A model generated the notes under the pieces. It saw only the letters and a program-made list of their open reading frames with translations, was not told the origin of the DNA and made no database searches. Source: Stutzerimonas decontaminans (GTDB lineage: Bacteria > Pseudomonadota > Gammaproteobacteria > Pseudomonadales > Pseudomonadaceae). Taken from it: 64,000 nucleotides of DNA. Made by a program: the position numbers and the translations under genes. Position 1 is the stretch's first letter; each line of letters starts with the position of its first letter. Location of the stretch: contig NZ_CP007510.1 in NCBI RefSeq assembly GCF_000661915.1, positions 43,734 to 107,733 of the forward strand, written 5' to 3'. This document shows positions 56,821 to 64,000 of the stretch, piece by piece.

Positions 56821-57135
56821 TCAAATAACCTTATTGTGCTCGGCTACAAGTTCTTCCTCCTTGATCTCCCCGCTATCGAGCGCTACCTTTAGTGCTGCGT
56901 TAAGCTGTTTGGTCTTATGCATGTAGACCGCTGCCCCTCGACACATAGGGTTATCGCCACCGTCAGCAACGTCAGCGTGCTTGCGGCAGTTGGGGCGATA
57001 AAATAGGTCGCCTTTCATTTCAGACAGATGATGCCGGCGAATACTCAATGCTTCAGCATCACGGTTACTTTTCAGAAACGGGCACTCATTGCATATCTCT
57101 TTTACAGAGCAAATGTGCTTTAAGATGTTTTCCAT
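56821..57135 (-). CDS. Cys-rich hypothetical protein (104 aa)
   Basis: Cys at positions in ICSVKEICNECPFLK, PNCRKHADV and MCRGAAVYMHK suggests a metal-binding N-terminal half; the C-terminal half is a charged helix. It converges with the MvaT-like gene. Several plasmid and phage small proteins have this CxxCPF word. No function assigned. Confidence 0.5.
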   Translation of the reverse strand: MENILKHICSVKEICNECPFLKSNRDAEALSIRRHHLSEMKGDLFYRPNCRKHADVADGGDNPMCRGAAVYMHKTKQLNAALKVALDSGEIKEEELVAEHNKVI

Positions 57136-57244
57136 ACAGGCTCTCCAGTCAATGCCTAGATCGACTGTACGGCCAAGCTGCTATATCCCAAGCCATTGGG
57201 TTTCTGGTCATCTAGGATAGATTTAAGAAAAACCGGAGGTGTCC

Positions 57245-58006
57245 ATGAATAGCTCAGTCGCACTCAATCAGAATCCAACTCTTGCCCAGATCAATCACCA
57301 GCTAATGCGATTCAGCTTGCCAGTGATCCCGCGCGAAAAGATCCAGGTAGTTCTTGCTCATGCTGATCGCGGTAAGTTGATCGCCTCGCTCAACCAGCTC
57401 GATGACCCGAACGCATTGGAATATGTCAGATCCTCGCTAACAGCCGCGCAAATACTGTCGGCCAATGAGGAAGATGATCAAGGCGGTATGGATGGCCAAA
57501 CTAACGATGATGACCAGAGCCGTAGCCAGCGTGACGAGAACAATCTGCTGAGTGATCGTGCGAAGTTCCACGTCTACGGTGGCAAAGCCGCGCTATGCTT
57601 TGAAGCCGATGTTACCCGTGGTGGGGTGCCAACCATTGCACTCGATGCTGCAAGTTCAACGGGACCGCGATCCTACAACTGGGGGCAGAAAACTCGCATT
57701 CAGATGACGCGAGCTGAGCTACCCGTGGTTGCGGCCGTACTGCTCGGCGCTCGCCAATCTTGCGAGTTCTCTTCTCACGGTGCCGATAAAACGAAAGGTT
57801 TCTCGATGGATCGCCAGGGTACTAAGGTGTTCACGAAGGTCTTCGAGAAGGGCGGGGGTGTGAAAGCTGTACCGATTGAGGCTGCAGACGCCTTCTTTGT
57901 CACGAGCTTGTTTCTCTTGCAGATCCGTAAGATCTCTCCATGGTTGGATGCCAGTTCAGCTATCGCATTGGTTCGCTCAACAATGCACATGCAGCAGGCT
58001 ACCTGA
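57245..58006 (+). CDS. Hypothetical protein (253 aa)
   Basis: Starts at the ATG at 57245 with CGGAGGTG upstream. An N-terminal helical part, an acidic Asp/Gln/Asn-rich linker (about 78-105) and a C-terminal beta-rich domain with FHVYGGKAALCFEADVT and SYNWGQKTRIQMTRAELP. The second part looks like a small globular domain found in plasmid proteins of unknown role. It is a single-gene unit. Confidence 0.55.
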   Translation: MNSSVALNQNPTLAQINHQLMRFSLPVIPREKIQVVLAHADRGKLIASLNQLDDPNALEYVRSSLTAAQILSANEEDDQGGMDGQTNDDDQSRSQRDENNLLSDRAKFHVYGGKAALCFEADVTRGGVPTIALDAASSTGPRSYNWGQKTRIQMTRAELPVVAAVLLGARQSCEFSSHGADKTKGFSMDRQGTKVFTKVFEKGGGVKAVPIEAADAFFVTSLFLLQIRKISPWLDASSAIALVRSTMHMQQAT

Positions 58007-58199
58007 TGCACGGTGCTACGCCGACCTAGCTACTTTGGCACGCTGCTGCAGATGCAGATGCATCTGCTGCTCATTGCCTCGGTCAGAGAATTGAACCCGC
58101 CATTGCCCAGCTCCGGCCTACAACCACAGTCATCTACATGACGGCCACAATCGCTCAAATGGAAGCCTCCCATGAGATGCCTATCCCAGCGTGCTGGCA

Positions 58200-59390
58200 T
58201 TAAGCAGCCTCTTGCTGCTCTCTGGTACCCAGCAAGAAATCGTTCCACTGCTGCATAAGCAGCCGGCGTTTATCGATCAACTCCGCGCGGTTGTACGCTG
58301 CTTCAACCCTGTCACTCAAACCGTGCGCCAAAGCCATTTCGCAGACCTCTCGCGGGAAATCGGTAGCGTCTGCCGCCCACGTTCTGAAGGTCGAGCGGAA
58401 CCCATGCGGGACGCAATCACCGGCCTTAATCTTCTTCAGCACGCGGCCCAACGCATTCCCCGCCAAAGGGCCTGAGCCCCGACCCTTCTTAAAAACCCAG
58501 ACAGGATCGAGCCCTTTCACACTGTCGAGAACGTCGATCATTGCCTCGGTGAGCGGTACCCGATGTGTTACCCCAGACTTCATGCGCTCTGCAGGGATCG
58601 TCCAGATGCGCTCTGCAAAATCGAACTCATGCCATTGGGCATTACGGACCTCACCGCTTCGGCAGGCAGTGAGAATCACCATCTCCATTGCGCGGGCAGC
58701 ACTCCCATCCAGGGTGATGAGATCGCTGTATAGCCCGTGGATCTTCTGCCAAGGGTAGGCGGGGAAGGGCCGCTTACTCTTTGATTGCCTGGCCAGCAGC
58801 TTGTCGAGGTGGCCACGCCAGCGGGCCGGATTCTCGCCCTCACGCAGCCCCTTGGCTTTGGCAGCATCCAGAATCAGCTCGATGCGATTGCGGACCAGCT
58901 TTGCGGTAGCTGGAATCTGCAGCCAGATGGGTTCGAGAACAGCCAGGACGTTATCGGTGTGTACATCGCGGGGGTGCAGCATGCCGATAACATTGAATAC
59001 GTGATTCTCCAGGCTCGATTCCCAATCCTGAGCATACGCCGGGCTCCAAGAGGCAGAGTGAGTCCTGACGTACTGCTTGGCTTCAGACTTGAACGTCTTT
59101 CCCGCCTTCTTGCTAGCAGCCGATTTCTGGCGAATGGCGTAGCGCTGGTCCAGAGGATTTTTCCCCTGCGAGATCGTCACTCGCTCAGCGTCGGCGGCGA
59201 GCCGGGCATCACGCAGAGAGAGGGCAGGGTAGGTACCCAACGAGATGTCGTGCCGATCCCCGTGGAATGAATATCGGAACACCCAGCTTTTCCGCCCTGT
59301 CTCCGCGATACGCAGTATCAAGCCCCGCCCATCCTGATAGGCGCCGGGTGTGGTCGTGTCCTTCACAAACTTCGGGGTCAGTTTGCTCAT
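58200..59390 (-). CDS. P4-type tyrosine integrase
   Basis: 396 residues. The N-terminal DUF4102 arm-binding domain (DGRGLILRIAETGRKSWVFRY) is followed by a SAM-like core-binding domain. The catalytic domain carries ILTACRSGEVRNAQW (Arg I), HGFRSTFRTW (box II), ALAHGLSDRVEAAYNR (His and Tyr). All residues are present. It probably integrates an island into a tRNA-type site, but no attachment site was found. Its start overlaps the upstream gene (ATGA), which then may be a linked accessory protein. Confidence 0.9.
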   Translation of the reverse strand: MSKLTPKFVKDTTTPGAYQDGRGLILRIAETGRKSWVFRYSFHGDRHDISLGTYPALSLRDARLAADAERVTISQGKNPLDQRYAIRQKSAASKKAGKTFKSEAKQYVRTHSASWSPAYAQDWESSLENHVFNVIGMLHPRDVHTDNVLAVLEPIWLQIPATAKLVRNRIELILDAAKAKGLREGENPARWRGHLDKLLARQSKSKRPFPAYPWQKIHGLYSDLITLDGSAARAMEMVILTACRSGEVRNAQWHEFDFAERIWTIPAERMKSGVTHRVPLTEAMIDVLDSVKGLDPVWVFKKGRGSGPLAGNALGRVLKKIKAGDCVPHGFRSTFRTWAADATDFPREVCEMALAHGLSDRVEAAYNRAELIDKRRLLMQQWNDFLLGTREQQEAA

Positions 59391-59755
59391 GGCTCGATTC
59401 CGAGGAAGGTTTCAAGTTGCGGCTTGGCCGGGTGGCTGAAGCCCGCCTGCCAGCCGGCGAGCATGTCGGAAGATCCGTGCGCACCAACCGGGCAGCCCAA
59501 CCAGGAGCGGACAAAACCTGCACGGCGGTTGCCTGTGAACCCCTCGGACTCAGCGAACGCACCGATGGCTTCGATGACCAGGTGAGCGACTGCATCCTTT
59601 ATGAACAACGGACGCTGCGATGCGCTGCGGTATATCGCGCGCACCTCCATCTCCGCGCGCACCTGGGTGAAGTCCTGATCCAAGGCCATGCTGATGGCTG
59701 CGGCGCACATGCCGTCCTCGATCACTGCACTGACGGTTGCAACTACTGATTCCAT
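59387..59755 (-). CDS. Hypothetical protein upstream of and coupled to the integrase (122 aa)
   Basis: I start it at the ATG at 59755 with AAAGGA upstream; another in-frame ATG lies at 59773. It shares a 4-base overlap with the integrase, so the two are translated together. Mostly helical, no HTH seen. It could be a small partner of the integrase. Not recognised. Confidence 0.5.
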   Translation of the reverse strand: MESVVATVSAVIEDGMCAAAISMALDQDFTQVRAEMEVRAIYRSASQRPLFIKDAVAHLVIEAIGAFAESEGFTGNRRAGFVRSWLGCPVGAHGSSDMLAGWQAGFSHPAKPQLETFLGIEP

Positions 59756-59822
59756 GCTGATCCTTTTATGCAAATTTCAAATCTCGGCACCGCAGGGCCA
59801 GCAGCAGGGTCAGATTTCACGC

Positions 59823-59853
59823 TTTGTACGCAGATATACTATCTGCGTACAAA
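59823..59853. promoter_or_regulatory. Perfect 14-bp inverted repeat upstream of the integrase operon
   Basis: TTTGTACGCAGATA and TATCTGCGTACAAA separated by TAC. It lies 68 bases upstream of the operon start, about where an operator would be. No T tract follows, so it is unlikely to be a terminator. Confidence 0.6.
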
Positions 59854-59924
59854 CGACCTGTAGAGCGCATATTTACAGCCCATTGCCCGTTCCGGCTCAA
59901 TCTGTCCCACAGCCTCTCCCACAT

Positions 59925-60671
59925 TTACACCTGATAGACGTGCCGGGCGCCGTTCGGCATCAGCTCGATCATGGTCAACCGGCCGCCCTCAAAGCAGGCG
60001 CCAGTGTCCAGGTAACAGACGTTGCCAATGGTTTTGACCTGATCGACCCGCGTGTGGCCAACGAACACCGCTTCAACACCGCGCACCAGGGAAGCGTCAA
60101 GTTGCTGGTAGCGCTTTCGGCTCCAGATAGCCTTGGAGGCGAAGTGGGCGCGCACATTATTCCCCCACTCACCACGAAGTATTTCCTCAAAGTGGGTCCA
60201 GTCGTGATGAGGGCATTCGGCATGAACTAACCCGTATTTCTTTCCGCACGGCCCAATAAACGAAAGTGCAACTGGAAGTTTAGCTAAAAGCCTTGCAACC
60301 ATACTTCGCTCAAGCACGTTTAATTCATAAAACCAGTCGCCGCCATTATTGATATGCCCCGGCGCATCACCTTCTAAGCCTGCATCGATACACCACTGAT
60401 CATGATTTCCGCGCACTGCGAAGAAGCCCTGTTGGCCGGTCATCAATGCCACCCGGAGGGAGAGCGGGCCTCGGTCAACCAGATCGCCAGTAGAGAAAAC
60501 CCTGTCAGAATCCCAGTCAAACCGCACCTTGCAGAGCAGTTCATGGAGCTTTTCAGCTTCTCCGTGAAGGTCGCCAACTACAAAGTCACGACCAACACGA
60601 TTGGCACCGTACTCGTGATAAAGCCCGTTACCCGAAACAACTGGCGTCCGACCGATCATTGCTTTTCCCAC
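59925..60671 (-). CDS. PP2A-type serine/threonine protein phosphatase (PrpA/lambda-phosphatase-like)
   Basis: 248 residues with the metallophosphoesterase motifs in order: VVGDLHGE (about 32-39), FSTGDLVDRGP (59-69), RGNHDQW (87-93), a His in VHAECPHHDW and GHTRVD. Two metal ions would be bound by these Asp, His and Asn residues. Family members remove phosphate from Ser/Thr in proteins; lambda phage carries one. Neighbours give no target. Confidence 0.88.
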   Translation of the reverse strand: MGKAMIGRTPVVSGNGLYHEYGANRVGRDFVVGDLHGEAEKLHELLCKVRFDWDSDRVFSTGDLVDRGPLSLRVALMTGQQGFFAVRGNHDQWCIDAGLEGDAPGHINNGGDWFYELNVLERSMVARLLAKLPVALSFIGPCGKKYGLVHAECPHHDWTHFEEILRGEWGNNVRAHFASKAIWSRKRYQQLDASLVRGVEAVFVGHTRVDQVKTIGNVCYLDTGACFEGGRLTMIELMPNGARHVYQV

Positions 60672-60726
60672 TGAATGTTATTCAATGGACTCTACCTCAG
60701 GATCGTAATAACCCAAGCAGCACCCC

Positions 60727-60755
60727 AAAAAAAAGACCTGCTGAAGGCAGGTCTT
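60727..60755 (-). terminator. Intrinsic terminator for the minus-strand gene 60782-61150
   Basis: On the minus strand AAGACCTGC pairs with GCAGGTCTT around a 5-base loop and runs into at least eight T. Confidence 0.85.
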
Positions 60756-60781
60756 GGTTTGTAGCTCTTTCTTCATGCGTC

Positions 60782-61150
60782 CTACAGCATGAGATTGTTG
60801 CGCTCGTAGTAGAACGATAGAACCCACTTGGCGTACTTCTCTGCATCATCGACACTAGAGTCCAATGTTTCAAGTGCACTCTGTAGAACAGTAACGCAAG
60901 GAGTCAATGCAAATTGCTCAACAAGACTGGCTACGCGCGCGCGAAGCTGACGAATAATCATCAGCGCACTTTCTACACGCGGAACGTCTTGTACAGTGAG
61001 CACTTCTGAAAGATTGTAGAATTTCCACAATAAAGCTCTTTGCTCTTGGGCAAGGCCCATCCAACCCCGGAGCGCCGCGTGCATTTTTACTTGGTCATTA
61101 CCATCGAAGCGCAACAGCGTGTCAAAATTAACCTCTTCACTCATCAGCAT
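60782..61150 (-). CDS. Hypothetical helical protein (122 aa)
   Basis: Start taken at the ATG at 61150 with GAGG upstream (GTG at 61156 and ATG at 61144 are alternatives). All-helical, leucine-rich, with WMGLAQEQRALLWKFYNL and ALMIIRQLRARVASL. It resembles phage and plasmid proteins in composition only. It has its own strong terminator. Confidence 0.5.
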   Translation of the reverse strand: MLMSEEVNFDTLLRFDGNDQVKMHAALRGWMGLAQEQRALLWKFYNLSEVLTVQDVPRVESALMIIRQLRARVASLVEQFALTPCVTVLQSALETLDSSVDDAEKYAKWVLSFYYERNNLML

Positions 61151-61220
61151 ACTCACCTCATATCAATTCAAACTCTAACGCCAACAATATAACAATAATC
61201 GAAATAGTCAAACCTTTAAT

Positions 61221-61622
61221 TTAACGATTATAGTGAGCAGCTGCAGACTCCATTCGCGCCTGTGCCACAGCGCTTAACTTCGCAGTGGGCTGCGCAATCA
61301 GTCGCTCTAACCCAATTTCCTCGCCGGTATCTTCACACCATCCATACTCATCATCTTTGATTGCCTGGATAGCTCGTATAATTTCCGCAGTCTGCGCATT
61401 CAAACGCTCCAAGGTGCGATAAAGGGTGTTACGTTCTTCTTCGATAAGGCCTTGATCTAACGCGTCCGCTGCAATGCCAAGGCCTGCCAATGCTTCTTTG
61501 GCAGCACGCGCTGAATTAGCCACTTCTCCAAGGCGAGCCCGCAGCACGCCATCGAAGTATTCTTTCTGTGCTGGGTTCATATAGTCGCCACCCGGAACAC
61601 GATTGATAGTGAAGCTGGTCAT
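61221..61622 (-). CDS. TraR/DksA-family protein lacking the zinc-finger cysteines
   Basis: 133 residues. A helical N-terminal coiled coil (RLGEVANSARAAKEALAGLG and following) ends in the family's C-terminal module: DDEYGWCEDTGEEIGLERL then PTAKLSAVAQ. Classical DksA has CxxC twice here; this one has a single Cys and replaces the second pair by Ser and Ala. It may thus be a zinc-independent form that still enters the RNA-polymerase secondary channel. Its start overlaps the 57-residue membrane gene by 4 bases. Confidence 0.8.
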   Translation of the reverse strand: MTSFTINRVPGGDYMNPAQKEYFDGVLRARLGEVANSARAAKEALAGLGIAADALDQGLIEEERNTLYRTLERLNAQTAEIIRAIQAIKDDEYGWCEDTGEEIGLERLIAQPTAKLSAVAQARMESAAAHYNR

Positions 61623-61792
61623 ATGTCACTTCCTTCTTTGGATATCTTTTCCTGTTTGTGTGCCCGATACATATAGATCCAAATCAGTAACTGAGTGATG
61701 ATACTGACGGCATTCCAATGACTATGTGATCTAACCGCACCATAAAGAGCAATCATCAGGTACAGCACAATTAGCCAATAAAACCATTTCAT
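61619..61792 (-). CDS. Small two-segment membrane protein (57 aa)
   Basis: MKWFYWLIVLYLMIALYGAV forms the first membrane segment and AVSIITQLLIWIYMYRAH the second, with a basic tail. The stop overlaps the start of the DksA-like gene in ATGA, a strong sign of real, coupled translation. Too short to be called by length alone. Confidence 0.6.
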   Translation of the reverse strand: MKWFYWLIVLYLMIALYGAVRSHSHWNAVSIITQLLIWIYMYRAHKQEKISKEGSDI

Positions 61793-61896
61793 AAAGCACC
61801 GATTTTTCTCTTAGCCCAATATCTGCGCCCATCCGCTGACAGGCGCGATAAGTTCGTGCTCGATTACAATGATCGAGCTTTGGCGAATCCCAAGTC

Positions 61897-62108
61897 TTAG
61901 CGCTTAGTTGCCTTGAGAAGGAGCACACTTATAGACGTTCCGGCAAATGCGTTCTCGATTGGCTGCGAGAACTCAAGGTCGAAGCCTGGAAGGAGATCCG
62001 CAGCCTTGCCGCGAGCACTCAGAGGGAGCACCGCACCAATACGCCCGCCCTGGGCTACCAGAGTGCCCGCACGCTGCAGATGCGCCTGCCAACGCCCCTC
62101 GCTATAGG
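61897..62108 (-). pseudogene. SAM-dependent methyltransferase-like C-terminal fragment, cut by IS66
   Basis: Read from the IS edge on the minus strand: a helix ending in LVAQGGRIGAVLPLSARGK, then FDLEFSQPIENAFAGTSISVLLLKA and a stop. The GGR-x-VLP and FAGTSISVLLL strands match the end of N6-adenine or similar class I methyltransferases found on plasmids. The SAM-binding part has been separated by the IS and lies beyond the window, if it survives. Confidence 0.55.
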
Positions 62109-62191
62109 GTAAGCGCTCCATAAACCCCATCTTCAAACGAACCGATAGCCAGACGATGCTGCGCTCCTGATTTCTTTCAGGAGCAGCTGCC

Positions 62192-62551
62192 ATGATGCGT
62201 CCCGACGCCAAGGTGCAGAAGGTCTATCTCTATCCCAAGCCTGTCGACTTTCGTAAATCCATCAACGGCCTGGCGGCACTCGTCGAGTTGGATATAAAGG
62301 TGGAAGTGTTCAACCCGGTACTGTTCGTGTTCCTCAATCGCAGCCGCAACCAGGTGAAGATCCTCTATTGGGAGCGTAATGGTTTCTGCCTGTGGCTCAA
62401 ACGCCTAGAGGCCGAGCGCTTCAAGACCAAGCCCGATGCCGGCGATGAGCCCATCGAGCTGACGGTCGACGAATTGAACTGGCTGCTCGACGGCATCGAC
62501 CTCTGGCGAAACCGCCCTCATCAAGTCCTGACGCCGCGTTACGTGGCCTGA
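62192..62551 (+). CDS. IS66 TnpB (Orf2), second copy
   Basis: 119 residues, identical to the product at 20609-20968. Confidence 0.92.
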   Translation: MMRPDAKVQKVYLYPKPVDFRKSINGLAALVELDIKVEVFNPVLFVFLNRSRNQVKILYWERNGFCLWLKRLEAERFKTKPDAGDEPIELTVDELNWLLDGIDLWRNRPHQVLTPRYVA

Positions 62552-62570
62552 GCCGGTATAATCCACGGCC

Positions 62571-62813
62571 ATGATTGCCGTGCCCGATACCCTTCCTGAC
62601 GATCCCGACGCGCTCAAACAGTTGCTGTCGCAAGTGTTGCTGGCACGTCAATCTGATCTGAACAAAATCAGTCAACTTCAGGAACAGGTCGCTCTGCTGC
62701 GCCACAAACTGTTCTCGCCGAAGTCAGAGCGCAGCCCCGAGGATGCGCGACTCGCCGCAGTTGGCCATGTTCAACGAGGCCGAAGAGCTGGTCGAAGAGG
62801 GTGCTTGCACTGA
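62571..62813 (+). CDS. IS66 TnpC N-terminal frame, second copy
   Basis: 80 residues, identical to 20347-20589, with the same extra base in GATGCGCGACTC. Confidence 0.75.
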   Translation: MIAVPDTLPDDPDALKQLLSQVLLARQSDLNKISQLQEQVALLRHKLFSPKSERSPEDARLAAVGHVQRGRRAGRRGCLH

Positions 62814-64000
62814 CGAGCCAGGCGGTGATGGAGCTGAGGCAGAAGAGGTTATGGTGCCGCTCAAGCGCCGTGGCAAGCGCAAGCCGCTGCCGGCCAAGCT
62901 ACCGCGTATTGACGTCATTCACGAACTGCCCGAGCACGCGCTGACCTGCGAGTGCGGCTGCCGCAAGCAGGCCATCGGCGAAGAAACCAGCGAGCAGCTG
63001 GAGATCATCCCGATGCAGGTGCGGGTGATCCGCCATATCCGCAAGACCTATGCCTGCAAGGCCTGCGAAGCGGCACCGGTCACCGCCGACAAGCCAGCCC
63101 AGCTGATCGAGAAAAGCCTGGCCAGCCCCAGCGTGCTGGCGATGCTGCTGGCCACCAAGTACGCCGACGGCATCCCGCTGTACCGCTTCGAGAGGATGCT
63201 CAGCCGGCACGGCATCGACATCTCTCGCCAGACCCTGGCGCGCTGGGTAATCCAGTGCGGCGAACAGCTGCAACCCGTGATCAACCTGATGCGCGACCGG
63301 CTGCTCGACTACCCGGTGCTGCACTGCGACGAAACCCGGCTGCAGGTACTGCATGAGCCGGGTCGTGACCCCACCACGCAATCCTGGATGTGGGTGCAAA
63401 GCGGTGGGCCACCCGACAAACCGGTGATCCTGTTCGACTACTCATCCAGCCGTGCGCAGGAAGTACCGCTGCGCCTGCTCGCAGGCTACCGCGGCTACCT
63501 GATGACTGACGACTATGCCGGCTACAACGCCGTGGCCGCACAAGAGGGCATCGAACGCCTGGCCTGCTGGGCGCATGCGCGACGCAAGTTCGTCGAAGCA
63601 CAGAAGGTGCAGCCCAAGGGCAAGACCGGGCGCGCCGACATCGCGCTGAACCTGATCAACAAGCTTTACGGCATCGAGCGTGATCTGAAAGAAGCCGACG
63701 ACAGCGGGCGCCTCGCCGCCCGCCAGCAGCGCAGCCGACCGATCATCGACCAACTTAAGACCTGGCTGGACAAGACCCAACCACAGGTCGCCGGACAGAC
63801 CGCCCTGGGCAAGGCGGTGAACTACCTGGCCAGCAACTGGAGCCGCTTGGTGCGCTACCTCGAAGGCGGCCACCTGCCAATCGACAACAACCGCGCCGAG
63901 AACGCCATCCGCCCGTTCGTCATCGGCCGCAAGAACTGGCTGTTCAGCGACACCCCGAAAGGCGCCAGGGCCAGCGCGCAGATCTACAGCCTGATCGAAA
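62743..64000 (+). CDS. IS66 TnpC main frame, second copy, cut by the window end
   Basis: From the ATG at 62743, 419 complete codons are visible, matching the product at 19029-20417 with one or two changes (for example a Val to Ala after ADI). The DDE residues HCDE, TDDYAGY and NNRAEN are present. The last 40 or so residues lie outside. Confidence 0.88.
   Translation, partial: MRDSPQLAMFNEAEELVEEGACTDEPGGDGAEAEEVMVPLKRRGKRKPLPAKLPRIDVIHELPEHALTCECGCRKQAIGEETSEQLEIIPMQVRVIRHIRKTYACKACEAAPVTADKPAQLIEKSLASPSVLAMLLATKYADGIPLYRFERMLSRHGIDISRQTLARWVIQCGEQLQPVINLMRDRLLDYPVLHCDETRLQVLHEPGRDPTTQSWMWVQSGGPPDKPVILFDYSSSRAQEVPLRLLAGYRGYLMTDDYAGYNAVAAQEGIERLACWAHARRKFVEAQKVQPKGKTGRADIALNLINKLYGIERDLKEADDSGRLAARQQRSRPIIDQLKTWLDKTQPQVAGQTALGKAVNYLASNWSRLVRYLEGGHLPIDNNRAENAIRPFVIGRKNWLFSDTPKGARASAQIYSLIE

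Larger units (their letters stand above)
62109..64000 (+). mobile_element. IS66-family element, second copy, running off the window
   Basis: It starts GTAAGCGCTCCATAAACCC and is almost identical, in reverse orientation, to 18985-21051; I noticed only a few single-base differences. tnpB and both tnpC frames are present; the far end is outside. Confidence 0.92.

Overview
The window looks like part of a large catabolic plasmid (or plasmid-derived island) of a Pseudomonas-type gammaproteobacterium. The evidence is near-textbook nah (naphthalene) genes with NahR, Pseudomonas-type IS3, IS5, IS66, IS110 and ISL3 elements, an MvaT-type silencer, a ParA/ParB pair, a MazEF-type toxin-antitoxin pair and many small accessory genes. 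No replication gene, rRNA, tRNA or CRISPR array was seen.

Layout. 1-7060: small accessory genes, a PLD-family protein, and two genes cut by rearrangement (a PAPS-reductase-like gene cut by an IS3 element, and the C-terminal part of a tyrosine integrase). 7061-18164: the upper naphthalene operon nahAaAbAcAdBFCED, followed by a broken aryl-alcohol dehydrogenase and a FadL/TodX-type outer-membrane transporter. 18265-25733: a scrapyard of nested IS5 and IS66 copies, a serine-recombinase fragment, a probable group II intron fragment and one intact FAD aromatic monooxygenase on the minus strand. 25789-36504: nahR divergent from the salicylate/meta-cleavage operon nahGTHINLOMKJ plus a GlcG-like gene. 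36482-39620: IS66, ISL3 and IS110 remnants around a GlcD-type FAD oxidase. 39791-50750: backbone genes (UvrD-like helicase, GNAT protein, toxin-antitoxin, two tyrosine recombinases, parA, parB). 50811-53333: a complete IS66-family element with 8-bp target duplications, sitting on the edge of a parS-like palindrome. 53342-62108: more backbone genes (ParB-domain protein, MvaT-like protein, P4-type integrase, PP2A-type phosphatase, DksA-like protein). 62109-64000: a second, nearly identical copy of the 2-kb IS66 element seen at 18985-21051, running off the window.

How the genes work together. NahAa/Ab pass electrons from NAD(P)H to the NahAc/Ad dioxygenase, which makes the cis-dihydrodiol. NahB, NahC, NahD, NahE and NahF then convert it to salicylate. 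NahG hydroxylates salicylate to catechol, NahH opens the ring with NahT keeping it active, and NahI, NahJ, NahK, NahN, NahL, NahM and NahO take the product to pyruvate and acetyl-CoA. NahR, encoded between the two operons, is the expected salicylate-responsive activator. The FadL-type porin probably lets the hydrophobic substrate in.

The most interesting unexplained structures are: three parS-like palindromes with a one-base centre near parAB; a perfect 14-bp inverted repeat beside the integrase; an apparent orphan IS605-type right end; a frameshift in tnpC shared by two IS66 copies; and an aromatic hydroxylase whose upstream region has been replaced by an IS5 element 22 bp from its start codon. 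No clearly new defence or metabolic system was recognised. Assignments rest on reading the sequence and remembered family features; no search was run.
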